Assembly: GCF_040219335.1 (NCBI RefSeq)
Contig: NZ_JAVJSQ010000019.1
Coordinates: forward strand, 124,001 to 188,000
DNA length: 64,000 nucleotides
Reading direction: 5' to 3'
DNA from: Gimesia sp.
GTDB lineage: Bacteria; Planctomycetota; Planctomycetia; Planctomycetales; Planctomycetaceae
The notes beneath the pieces were generated by a model. That model had not been told where the DNA came from. It saw only the letters and a program-made list of their open reading frames with translations, and did not search any database. The translations under genes and the position numbers were made by a program. Of this stretch, positions 26,497 through 35,505 are shown piece by piece. Numbering within the stretch: the first letter of the stretch is position 1; every line of letters starts with the position of its first letter.

Positions 26497-27267
26497 ATGC
26501 CTGTCTGGGATGCGGATCAGTATTTAAAATATCAGCGTGAACGGACGCAGCCTGCCATCGATCTGGCAGCACGGGTACAGCTGGAATCGCCTGAGCAGAT
26601 TGTGGATATAGGCTGTGGTCCTGGGAACAGTACCGCGGTTCTGGCACAGCGTTTTCCCGGGGCAAAGCTGAGTGGTCTGGACAGCTCTGCAGAAATGCTG
26701 GAGACTGCGCGGGAGGCTCTGCCTGACGTACACTGGTTCCAGACTGATATCACCACGTGGCAACCGGATGAGGCATTTGATCTGTTGTTTTCCAATGCCG
26801 TTCTGCAGTGGGTGCCGGACCATGAAACGATCTTTCCCCGGCTGATGAGTTTTCTCAAATCCGGTGGGGCGCTGGCGGTGCAACTGCCCGCGCATTACGC
26901 ATCTCCCCTGCACCGCTGTGTGGTTGAGCTTTCCCAGCTACCGGACTGGCATGATGTAACCGCTGCTGCCCGACAGGCGCTGGGCTGTGAATCGCGGTCA
27001 TTCTATTACGATCTGCTGGCTCCGTTGAGTTCCCAGCTGGAACTCTGGGAGACTGAATATGTCCATGTGATGGAGAGTGTCGAGGCCATCCTGGAGTGGT
27101 TCCGGGGAACGGGACTGCGACCCTATCTGGAAGCGTTGCCCGATGCTGCCACCCGTGACCGGTTCGAGGCGGAACTGCTGAAGCGTTTTGCGAATGCTTA
27201 TCCCCTGCAACAGAACGGAAACGTGTTGTTTCCGTTTCGCAGGTTTTTTCTGGTGGCGTATCGATAA
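26497..27267 (+). CDS. tam: Trans-aconitate 2-methyltransferase-like protein
   Basis: 256 residues; ATG 26497 follows a TTG in the same frame. The class I AdoMet methyltransferase fold is seen in QIVDIGCGPGNSTAVLAQRF (motif I, residues 28-47), LSGLDSSAEMLETAR and FDLLFSNAVLQWVPDH. These and the start VWDADQYLKYQRERTQPAIDL are typical of Tam, which methylates trans-aconitate, a by-product of the citric acid cycle, using AdoMet. It stands alone and constitutive expression is plausible. Confidence 0.8.
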   Translation: MPVWDADQYLKYQRERTQPAIDLAARVQLESPEQIVDIGCGPGNSTAVLAQRFPGAKLSGLDSSAEMLETAREALPDVHWFQTDITTWQPDEAFDLLFSNAVLQWVPDHETIFPRLMSFLKSGGALAVQLPAHYASPLHRCVVELSQLPDWHDVTAAARQALGCESRSFYYDLLAPLSSQLELWETEYVHVMESVEAILEWFRGTGLRPYLEALPDAATRDRFEAELLKRFANAYPLQQNGNVLFPFRRFFLVAYR

Positions 27268-27319
27268 ATGAGATACATCACTGTTTGAATGTTTTTTAAT
27301 TTCTCTCTGGGGACCTGAT

Positions 27320-27646
27320 GTGGTGAACGTGATGTCGTATTGTGTGTTGCTGGGGTTGCTCTGCCTGTGGGCTACGGGCAGCCGGTGTCTGTCGAGGCTG
27401 GGGTTAAAAACCGGCTCCTGTTGTCTGACGGCAATTGTGTTCGGTTGTTTCGGGCTGAGTTACCTGGTGGGCCTGTTCTACAATTTCGGGCTGTATAATT
27501 CAGGTCATTTTTCGACGGCGATTCTGCTGAGCTATCTGCTGGTAGCCCTGGTCGTCAGCCTGTTTTTGATTCCCCTTTCCTTCGTGGCTGCTCTCTATAC
27601 ACCCTCAGCCAGTCTGCGGATTCTTGAGCGTTTTAAACAGGTATGA
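27320..27646 (+). CDS. Small three-helix membrane protein
   Basis: 108 residues with three hydrophobic segments (near 5-22, 30-52 and 65-88). The N-terminus has several possible starts (GTG 27320, GTG 27323 and ATG 27332), with GGGGAC upstream of the first. No motif is recognised. It lies between the methyltransferase and the dioxygenase and could be part of either transcript. Confidence 0.45.
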   Translation: MVNVMSYCVLLGLLCLWATGSRCLSRLGLKTGSCCLTAIVFGCFGLSYLVGLFYNFGLYNSGHFSTAILLSYLLVALVVSLFLIPLSFVAALYTPSASLRILERFKQV

Positions 27647-27755
27647 GCACTGGTATGGACTGGACTTGAACAAGCTGCGCCGATTCATACCATTCCTGTC
27701 CGATTGATCTACTTCAGATAGGTAATGTATCAGACTCCTGCTGGAACTTAAGGAA

Positions 27756-28454
27756 ATGTCTTCGATCTTCAGTGCAGAAATTAACCGGGATGGATTCCAG
27801 ATCTGCCGAGAACCGCTTCCCCAGGACACGTTGGCGCAGTTCGAAGCTGTAATTGATTCCGCCAGGGAAGACAGTTATCGACAACGACGCAGCGGTACAC
27901 GTTATGCGATTCGCAATGCCCATCTGGTTTTACCCGGACTGCGATCGTTGCTTGAAGAGGGAGTGCTCAAGGAACTGGCGGCTGACGTGTTGCAGGAGCC
28001 AGTCAGCCTGGTGAGTGCGACACTGTTTGATAAGCGTCCCGGTGCGAACTGGTTCGTGCCGCCGCATCAGGATCTGCAGGTTCCGATTCAGGGACGCATC
28101 GAGGATGAGGACTGGACGAACTGGTCTGTCAAAGCGGAGCAGCAATACGTCGAACCGCCATTGAACGTCTTTCAACAGATGCTGGCAGTGCGAGTTCACC
28201 TTGATGAGTGCCCCGGTGAAAACGGGGCGCTGGAGGTGGTTCCGCGGAGTCATCGCAGGCGGCTCACTGAGGATGAAGTTGCTTTGATCCCCGAACAGGA
28301 GTTCCAACTCTGCCCGGTCGATGCCGGTGAAGTGTTGTTGATGAACCCTCTGCTGGTGCATCGTTCGCGTAGTTGCCAGTTACCACGGCGGCGACGAGTG
28401 CTGCATGTGGTTTATTCCAGTTCCGAACTGCCGGAAGGGATGGGTTGGACATAA
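27756..28454 (+). CDS. Phytanoyl-CoA dioxygenase (PhyH) family protein
   Basis: 232 residues. Fe(II)/2-oxoglutarate oxygenase features are PPHQDLQVPI (the HxD pair near residue 107), GENGALEVVPRSHRR, and a late EVLLMNPLLVHRSRSC with the distal His followed by an RR-rich strand that binds oxoglutarate. AAGGAA lies directly before the ATG. It ends 13 nt from the end of the convergent molybdoenzyme gene. The substrate is unknown. Confidence 0.85.
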   Translation: MSSIFSAEINRDGFQICREPLPQDTLAQFEAVIDSAREDSYRQRRSGTRYAIRNAHLVLPGLRSLLEEGVLKELAADVLQEPVSLVSATLFDKRPGANWFVPPHQDLQVPIQGRIEDEDWTNWSVKAEQQYVEPPLNVFQQMLAVRVHLDECPGENGALEVVPRSHRRRLTEDEVALIPEQEFQLCPVDAGEVLLMNPLLVHRSRSCQLPRRRRVLHVVYSSSELPEGMGWT

Positions 28455-28467
28455 TTGAATGATATTC

Positions 28468-30657
28468 TCAGGTTGTTACCACATCTTCCACTTCCAGTGT
28501 GACCCGCGTCGATTTGAAGCCGGGAGTTTTTGACAAGGGATCGACGGTGTGTGGTACCAGGACGTTGGCTTCGGGATAATACATCAGGGCGCTGCCTGCG
28601 CGGATGTCGAATTCGCGGACAAGGATATACGGCATCTCCCCTGCCTCGCTTTTGACTTTCACGCGTTGATCGGGTTTGAGGCCGAGACGGTCGATGTCGG
28701 CCCGGTTCATCAGGATGACGTCACGGCGTTCCTGTCCGCGGTAGATGTCTTCCTCGTCGTAGACGACGCTGTTGAACTGGCCTTCGGAACGAATGGTGAT
28801 CAGCCGCAGTTCATTTTCTGCAACGGAGAGATCGGGCAGCGGGAGGGCGTGGAATTTCGCTTTGCCGCTCTCGGTGGGGAAGTTGTATTCTTCGACGGCG
28901 CGGCCGGTGACGTGGAATTCTCTGTGAGTCTGGAGTGTTTCTTTCATGTTTTCGTAGCCGGGGATCAGGTCGGCGATCAGTTCCTGGATGGCGCTGTGGC
29001 TCTCCAGTTTTTTCCAGTCGATGCGGTCATCGCCGGCGAACAGTTTCTGGCCGATGGCCGCCAGGATCGAGACTTCGCTGCGAGGGCCGGTGAACCGGGA
29101 TTTGCCGCCGTCACTCATGCGGACGTAGCTGAACATGGACTCCTGAGTCGTGGGCTCGGGTTCTTCGTCGCGGGGAAGTACGGGCAGGATCAGGGTTTCT
29201 TCGCCGGTTCCCCAGACATGACCGGTATTCAGCGTAGTCGAAAGGTAGAGCACAGTTTTGATGCGGCTCATGGCTTCAAGTGCGTATTTGGTATCAGGGT
29301 TACTGCCGAAGAGGTTGCCTCCGAGACAGAACGCGAAGTCGATCTCGCCGCGATGGGAGGCTTCCATGCAGGCCATTGTGTCGTAACCGGGCGTGGTGGG
29401 AACTTTGATGCCGAGCTGTTTCTCGAAGCGTTCGAGCATCGCCTGTTTCATTCCGGGAACGACGCCCACCGAACCGAGGCCCTGCACATTGCTATGGCCG
29501 CGGATGGGCATCAGTCCCGCTTTACGGCGGCCGACCATGCCACGGAGCAACGAGAAGTTGACGATCGACTGCACACTGTTGGTACCATGAAGATGATGCG
29601 TGATTCCCATGCACCAGCCGATGACGACGTTTTTCGCGGAGAGATACTGGTCTGCGATGTTCCGAATGGTTTCTCTGTCGACGCCGCTCTGGGCGATGAT
29701 GTCGTCCCAGCTGGTTTCTGTGACCTGTTGTTTGAAAGCGTCATAGTTTTCGGTGTGTGCGTCGATAAATGCCTGGTCGTGTGCGTTGCGTTCCAGGACT
29801 TCTTTCGAGAGGCCGATCAGCAGGGCCATGTCACCGCCGACGTGTGGTTGTACGTAGGTGGATGCGATGCTGGAGCCAAAGAGCAGACTGCGGACGTCAC
29901 TGGGAACCTTGAAATTAACGAGCCCCAGTTCCTTGACCGGATTGACGACGATGACTTTGCCGCCCCGTCTGCGGATTTCCATGAAGGCCTTCATCAGGCG
30001 AGGATGATTCGATGAAGGGTTTGCGCCGATCAGGATGTAGAGGTCGGTGTGATCCAGATCTTCCAGACGGAGTGTGCCGGCTCCGGTGCCAATACTCGAA
30101 CCCAGGCCGACGCCACTGGCCTGATGACAGTAAAAGGAGCAGTTATTCACGAAGTTGGTGCCCATAAGACGGGACATCAACTGGAAGAGGAAGCCGGCTT
30201 CGTTGGAGGAGCGGCCGCTGGCATAGTAGAAGGTTCGCTCGGGGCCTGCGGCTTTGAGACGCTCGACGACCAGGTCGAAGGCTTCGTCCCAGGAAATCGG
30301 CTTGTAATGTTTTTCGCCGGGCGAGAGCAGCAGTGGCTGGGTGAGACGGCCACTGTATTCGAGCTTGCGAGAGGACATCGAGCGGAGCTGGTCGATGTTG
30401 TTTTTCGCGAAGAAGTCATTAGCGACAGCGGGCTGCATGTCGGCGGCCATTGCCTGGAAGGATTTTTTGCAGACCTCGGGGAACAGACCGGCTTCGTTGA
30501 CCATGCCCCCTTTCTGTCCCCCCATGCCAACCGCGCAGGTCTTACAGGCATTGCGGGTCCGCATGGATTTCCAGAGCTTCCACCAGCCGACCTTGTTTGC
30601 CAGTGTCAGACTGTATTTGATCGCCTTCCAACCGCCGCCGCTTCGTGGAGCTTTCAC
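28468..30657 (-). CDS. YdeP/FdhF-type molybdopterin oxidoreductase
   Basis: 729 residues from a GTG at 30655-30657, with AGGAAGG seven bases upstream. The N-terminus CKTCAVGMGGQKGGMVNEAG is characteristic of the YdeP-type branch of the formate dehydrogenase alpha-subunit family. Molybdopterin-binding motifs follow, such as YYASGRSSNEAGFL and PVLPRDEEPEP. The C-terminal domain has MNRADIDRLGLKPDQRVKVKS. Homologues are linked to acid or stress tolerance in Escherichia coli, without known activity. It is cytosolic. No FdhD-like partner is in the window. Confidence 0.85.
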   Translation of the reverse strand: MKAPRSGGGWKAIKYSLTLANKVGWWKLWKSMRTRNACKTCAVGMGGQKGGMVNEAGLFPEVCKKSFQAMAADMQPAVANDFFAKNNIDQLRSMSSRKLEYSGRLTQPLLLSPGEKHYKPISWDEAFDLVVERLKAAGPERTFYYASGRSSNEAGFLFQLMSRLMGTNFVNNCSFYCHQASGVGLGSSIGTGAGTLRLEDLDHTDLYILIGANPSSNHPRLMKAFMEIRRRGGKVIVVNPVKELGLVNFKVPSDVRSLLFGSSIASTYVQPHVGGDMALLIGLSKEVLERNAHDQAFIDAHTENYDAFKQQVTETSWDDIIAQSGVDRETIRNIADQYLSAKNVVIGWCMGITHHLHGTNSVQSIVNFSLLRGMVGRRKAGLMPIRGHSNVQGLGSVGVVPGMKQAMLERFEKQLGIKVPTTPGYDTMACMEASHRGEIDFAFCLGGNLFGSNPDTKYALEAMSRIKTVLYLSTTLNTGHVWGTGEETLILPVLPRDEEPEPTTQESMFSYVRMSDGGKSRFTGPRSEVSILAAIGQKLFAGDDRIDWKKLESHSAIQELIADLIPGYENMKETLQTHREFHVTGRAVEEYNFPTESGKAKFHALPLPDLSVAENELRLITIRSEGQFNSVVYDEEDIYRGQERRDVILMNRADIDRLGLKPDQRVKVKSEAGEMPYILVREFDIRAGSALMYYPEANVLVPHTVDPLSKTPGFKSTRVTLEVEDVVTT

Positions 30658-30903
30658 TTTGATGCCTTCCTATGTTGTTCCTCAGGAGCACACTGCAGCC
30701 AACCAGATGAATTTCGGATAAAGGTAAACGGGAATCTTTTACCAAAATCTGAAACCATTGTGAGTTACGTCGAGTATATCCAAAGGAAAGAGAGCAATCA
30801 ATCTGGCCGGGCTCTATTCTGTACAGTGGGGGTTGCGGGGGTTTCCGGGCGGTTGATAGAATGAACGCACCCGTCGTTACCAGTTCTGGAGGAAGGATCG
30901 CTT

Positions 30904-32889
30904 ATGTTTCGTTTTAGTATCACATTCCTGTGTGCGCTCACATTGCTGGGCACCAGTTCCCTGCTCGCTGAAGCTAAAACCAAATCGTCGCAGGATGCCT
31001 CCCACACGTTTCGGCTGCCAACCGCTCAGGGAAAAGTGGTCGAGTTAACGGCAGAGCCAGAGACGAAAGCGACGGTGGTCTGCTTTCTGGGGGCGGAATG
31101 TCCGCTGGCCCGGCTGTATGGTCCCAAGCTGAATGAAATGCAGGCTGCTTACGCGGCGCAGGGTGTCCAGTTCATCGGCGTGAACAGCAATCAGCAGGAC
31201 TCCCTGGAAGATGTCAAACAGTACGTCAAGCGGTACGAGATCTCGTTCCCGATGGCGAAGGACTATAACAACGAAGTCGCCGACCGATTTCAAGCGGTGC
31301 GCACACCTGAAGTTTTTGTACTGGATCAGCAGCTGGCCGTCCGGTATCGTGGGCGGATCGATAACCAGTACCTGCCAGGCATCTCACGAGCTGAGACGAC
31401 CACACATGATCTGAAGAACGCACTGGATCAACTGCTGGCAGGCAAGCCGATTGAAGTGTCCGAGACCAAACCGAATGGCTGTTTTATTGGCCGAGTGAAG
31501 CAGAATGAAGTGACCACCAAACTGACTTTCTGCAAGGAAGTCGCGGGGGTATTGCATCGTCATTGTGTGGAATGCCATCGCACAGGGGAAATCGCACCAT
31601 TCAGTCTGACGGATTACGATGAAGTTCGTGGCTGGGCGGATACGATGCTGGAGACTATTGAAGATGGTCGAATGCCCCCCTGGCACGCCAGTCCGAAATA
31701 CGGTCATTACGCGAATGCACGGTTCATGCCCGAAAAAGACAAGGAAATTCTACGGGAATGGGTGACCGGGGGCATGCCCTATGGTGATATCAAGGATTTG
31801 CCGGAACTGCCCAAGTTCCGCGAAGGCTGGCACCTGCCCCGAGTGCCGGATGTCGTTTATGAAATGCGGAAGCGACCCTTTGTTGTTCCGAAAGAGGGTG
31901 TCGTGGAATATCAGTATTTCGTCGTCGATCCCGGGTTCAAAGAGGATAAGTGGATCACCGGAGCACAGGTCCTGCCGGGTAACCGGTCGGTCGTGCATCA
32001 TGCGATTGTTTTCATTCGTCCTCCTGATGGCGCTGACTTCCGTGGGATCGGCTGGTTGACGGCTTATGTACCGGGACAGCGGATCAACATGCTGCCTCCC
32101 GGTCGGGCTCGCAAGGTTCCCGCCGGCTCGAAACTGGTATTTCAGATGCATTACACGCCGACGGGATCGGTGGCAGAAGACATTTCGAAAGTCGGTTTGA
32201 TTTTCGGCAAAGATGAGGAGATATCCCACGAAGTCTTTACGCTGATTGGTATTGATCAGGAATTCGAAATTCCGCCGCACGCCAGTGATTTCCCGGTCTC
32301 GGCGAAGGTTCGTCGCATACCACCACATGCCGAACTGCTGGCGATTGCCCCGCACATGCATCTGCGCGGGAAATCGTTCCGCCTGTTTACAAAGCAGGAT
32401 AAGAAGAAAGAGATTCTGCTCGATGTGCCCAATTACGATTTCAACTGGCAGCACATCTATGAACTGAGCAAGCCCATGTCGCTGGATACGGTCGACGGTC
32501 TTGAGTTCACGGTGAAATTCGATAATTCGAAAGACAATCCGTTCAACCCGGATCCCAATGAATATGTAACCTGGGGCGATCAGACCTGGGAAGAGATGGC
32601 GATTGCTTTCTTTGAAGTGGCTGAACCCCGGAAACAGAAGTCTCAGGATACGAAACCCAAGCCAGAGAAAAAACTGACTAAAGCGGAAGCGGAGAAACAG
32701 CGGGAGGCGGAGTTGAAAAAAGAGCTCGATAAACGTGCCGCTGCTTTTTTCAAACGGTTCGACAAGAATGGCGATGGACGCGTTGATGTGGAAGAAGTCC
32801 CGCTGGCAACACAGCGCTACGGGCGCATCCGGGATGATAATGGTGACGGTGTGATTCAGAGAGAGGAACTCAGATTGCAGGTTCGCTAA
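30904..32889 (+). CDS. Secreted redoxin / haem-motif / PHM-like copper fusion with EF-hand tail
   Basis: 661 residues with a signal peptide. Domain order is a redoxin (about 30-190) with a single Cys (LGAECPLARLYGPKLNEM), a cytochrome motif CVECH near residue 223, then a domain resembling copper type II PHM monooxygenases with NRSVVHHAIVFIRPP, LVFQMHYTPTG and IAPHMHLRGKSF, the His pairs expected for two copper sites. A Lys/Glu-rich linker follows, and an EF-hand pair, DKNGDGRVDVEEV and DDNGDGVIQREE, near the C-terminus. The ATG is preceded by GGAGGAAGG. It is probably exported. Substrate and physiological role are unknown. Confidence 0.75.
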   Translation: MFRFSITFLCALTLLGTSSLLAEAKTKSSQDASHTFRLPTAQGKVVELTAEPETKATVVCFLGAECPLARLYGPKLNEMQAAYAAQGVQFIGVNSNQQDSLEDVKQYVKRYEISFPMAKDYNNEVADRFQAVRTPEVFVLDQQLAVRYRGRIDNQYLPGISRAETTTHDLKNALDQLLAGKPIEVSETKPNGCFIGRVKQNEVTTKLTFCKEVAGVLHRHCVECHRTGEIAPFSLTDYDEVRGWADTMLETIEDGRMPPWHASPKYGHYANARFMPEKDKEILREWVTGGMPYGDIKDLPELPKFREGWHLPRVPDVVYEMRKRPFVVPKEGVVEYQYFVVDPGFKEDKWITGAQVLPGNRSVVHHAIVFIRPPDGADFRGIGWLTAYVPGQRINMLPPGRARKVPAGSKLVFQMHYTPTGSVAEDISKVGLIFGKDEEISHEVFTLIGIDQEFEIPPHASDFPVSAKVRRIPPHAELLAIAPHMHLRGKSFRLFTKQDKKKEILLDVPNYDFNWQHIYELSKPMSLDTVDGLEFTVKFDNSKDNPFNPDPNEYVTWGDQTWEEMAIAFFEVAEPRKQKSQDTKPKPEKKLTKAEAEKQREAELKKELDKRAAAFFKRFDKNGDGRVDVEEVPLATQRYGRIRDDNGDGVIQREELRLQVR

Positions 32890-32975
32890 TACCTGAAGCT
32901 GGTTGAGATTCAGCGCCTGGCAATCTTCAACCTGATCTCTTTAATATTCTACCACTGAGAGAAAGTGAATCGCGC

Positions 32976-35327
32976 GTGTCTCGTACGTTCAATCGCTGTT
33001 CGGTCTGGATGGTTGACCATCCCCTGCTGGTAACTCTGTTCATTCTACTGCTGAGTGGAATCGCACTGCTGGGGTACACCATGCCCGAGGAGGTTCGCGA
33101 CTGGTTCACAGCAAAACCCGAACCGGTTCCCCAGATAGAACAGCAGAAAGCGGATAAGCCGCGGAAAGTTCGGGAGTCGCCGCCCGATGTCGACCCGATC
33201 AGCCTGACCGACGCTGATACGATCCTGGTGATTGATTCCGATCAGTTCTTCACCGCCGACGGCATCAAGGCCCTGCGGGAGATCGTTGCCGAGATCGAAT
33301 CGCTGGATTACGTCGAAAGTGTTTTCTGGCTGGAGGATATTCCCAACCTGAATATCTTCGGCCTGCGGGAACCAATCCTCCCGAATGAGCGGGCCTCCCA
33401 GAAACGGCTCGATGACGCTAAGGAAAAAGCGATTAAACATCCGCTGGTAGGCGGCCAGCTGTTATCAGTAGATGCGCAGACCATTCTGCTGATGGTCAAA
33501 TTCAATTGGATGTATGTGACGGACGACGATGCCTGTACGACCGGATTGAAAGAAGTCGCGAAAAAAGTCGTTGCTGAATATCCGGATGTGAAGTTTTCCT
33601 TCACGACCACCGGCCGTGTACCCATCTATCTGACCGCGGTGCGCACGCATAATGCGAACAAGGTCAAGTACCAGGTGATCGGCTATGGGATGATTCTGCT
33701 GATGGCCATCATTCTGTTCCGGGGGATCACGGCGGTGATTATCGTGGCCCTGGCACCGATGTTCGGCGTGTTTCTGACGATGGGAATTATCCAGTTCTTC
33801 GATTTCCAGGACAACCCGTTTAACGACGTGGTACTGCCGGTTTTGTTGAGTCTGGTGGGGTTAACCGACGGCGTGCATCTGATGGTGCAGATCCGCCGCC
33901 ATCGGGCTTCTGGTCTGTCGGGAAGGGATGCTGCCCGGCGTGGAATTCAGGAAGTGGGGCTGGCCTGCTTTCTGACTTCGGTCACGACGGCCATCGGCTT
34001 CGGTTCGCTTTCGCTGGCTCATCATGAGACGGTCCGCGAATTTGGTTACAGCTGTGTGGTCGGCGTGCTGTTGACTTTCATTGCGGTGGTGACGGTGATT
34101 CCCCTGGCCTGCCGCACCTGGCTGGGGCGTTCCATTCATGTGGGATACGGTAAGGGCGTCATCGATAAGAACCTGAACCGGATCAGCGTGATTATCGAAA
34201 TGGTGTTGAAACGTGCGGGGTGGATCAGCAAGGTGGGCATCGGGCTGACGGCGGTACTGATTCTGATTTCGCTGACATTGCGTCCCGATGAACGCCGGGC
34301 CAATATGCTGCCCGATGGTTCGGAAGCAGCGACTGCCTTGAATCATATGGACCAGGCGATGGGAGGGCTCGAGCATTCGCGGGTTGAGGTGAAATGGTCG
34401 GATGAGGTCGATTCGGATTCGCCCGAAGTTCTGGTTGCCATCAGCGAAGTGGATCAACTGCTGAACCAGGAAGCGTTGATTGGTCATCCGATTTCGATTG
34501 TGAATATTCTGTCTGCTCTGCCTGGTGAGGGGCCCCCTGAAGAGCGGATGTCGATGATCGACCTGCTGCCTCCACCGTTGAAACGGGCGTTTTATACGCC
34601 GGAACGGAACCAGGCGACGGTCAGTTTTCACGTTCAGGATCTGGGCATTGCCAAATATGGGCCGACCTTCACGCGCATTGAAGAGGGGCTGGCCGAGATT
34701 GGAAGTCAGCATCCGGAGTTCCAGTTTCAGTTGACCGGCTCAGCTGTCTGGCGCTGGCGGAACCTGTACCAGATCGTCGTCGATCTGGCGTCCAGTCTGG
34801 GGAGTGCTGCGATTATCATCCTGATTGTGCTGGCGATCGCGTTTCGTTCATTACGACTGGGGCTGATTTCAATCATTCCCAACATGTTCCCTCTGGCCGT
34901 GACGGGGACCTTCCTGGTCTTTACGGGACAGGCACTCGAGATTGTCAGCGTTTGTGCATTTACGGTTTGTCTGGGGATTGCCGTCGACGATACAATTCAC
35001 TTCCTGACCCGTTTCCGGGAGGAACAGCTCCAGAATGAGAGTGACGACGAAGCAATCCGCAAGGCGTTTACCGGCGTGGGGACCGCGTTAATCATGACGA
35101 CGGTCATCCTGGTCGCCGGATTCTCGACTGTGATCTTCAGCGACATGCGGGATCAGCGGATCTTCGCCATCATGAGCGGCCTGACAATTGGCTCAGCCCT
35201 GTTTGGCGATCTCATCTTCCTGCCGGCACTGCTGGCCCGCTATGCCAAACGCTCACAGGTCCCTGCGATGGAGGAAGAGGAATTGATTGCCGATGAACCG
35301 ATGCAAGAGTCGCTGGTACGGGAATAA
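32976..35327 (+). CDS. RND/MMPL family transporter
   Basis: 783 residues from GTG 32976. An N-terminal membrane helix (HPLLVTLFILLLSGIALLGY) is followed by a large extracytoplasmic loop. A block of five to six helices around residues 225-395 includes PVLLSLVGLTDGVHLMVQIR. A second loop and block follow (about 590-760), with VCLGIAVDDTIHFLTRFREE, typical of MMPL/RND proteins. It lacks TolC-type partners nearby. Such planctomycete proteins are thought to export lipids or hopanoids, but the substrate is unknown. Confidence 0.85.
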   Translation: MSRTFNRCSVWMVDHPLLVTLFILLLSGIALLGYTMPEEVRDWFTAKPEPVPQIEQQKADKPRKVRESPPDVDPISLTDADTILVIDSDQFFTADGIKALREIVAEIESLDYVESVFWLEDIPNLNIFGLREPILPNERASQKRLDDAKEKAIKHPLVGGQLLSVDAQTILLMVKFNWMYVTDDDACTTGLKEVAKKVVAEYPDVKFSFTTTGRVPIYLTAVRTHNANKVKYQVIGYGMILLMAIILFRGITAVIIVALAPMFGVFLTMGIIQFFDFQDNPFNDVVLPVLLSLVGLTDGVHLMVQIRRHRASGLSGRDAARRGIQEVGLACFLTSVTTAIGFGSLSLAHHETVREFGYSCVVGVLLTFIAVVTVIPLACRTWLGRSIHVGYGKGVIDKNLNRISVIIEMVLKRAGWISKVGIGLTAVLILISLTLRPDERRANMLPDGSEAATALNHMDQAMGGLEHSRVEVKWSDEVDSDSPEVLVAISEVDQLLNQEALIGHPISIVNILSALPGEGPPEERMSMIDLLPPPLKRAFYTPERNQATVSFHVQDLGIAKYGPTFTRIEEGLAEIGSQHPEFQFQLTGSAVWRWRNLYQIVVDLASSLGSAAIIILIVLAIAFRSLRLGLISIIPNMFPLAVTGTFLVFTGQALEIVSVCAFTVCLGIAVDDTIHFLTRFREEQLQNESDDEAIRKAFTGVGTALIMTTVILVAGFSTVIFSDMRDQRIFAIMSGLTIGSALFGDLIFLPALLARYAKRSQVPAMEEEELIADEPMQESLVRE

Positions 35328-35388
35328 AACCCCTTTTTTGTGATGACACAATGGTCGACGGCTGTTCTTGTAAGTAAACTTAAATAAT

Positions 35389-35417
35389 TTGACGCGGCTG
35401 CCGATATAGGGTACTAT
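35389..35417 (+). promoter_or_regulatory. Candidate promoter before the DUF1549/DUF1553 gene
   Basis: TTGACG at 35389-35394 and TACTAT at 35412-35417, spacer 17 nt, about 90 nt before the TTG start at 35506. Confidence 0.4.
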
Positions 35418-35505
35418 AGGACCTCACCAAAACAGTTAATTTCACAGCCTTTATGTGACTTAACTCCCGCCCTGAATGAGTTTCCTCTGAAAAAGGAATC
35501 CTGCC

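Noticed and set aside
28549-30015. 488-residue plus-strand reading frame
   Set aside because: It is antisense to the molybdoenzyme gene, whose minus-strand translation shows clear family motifs; the plus frame has no motif.
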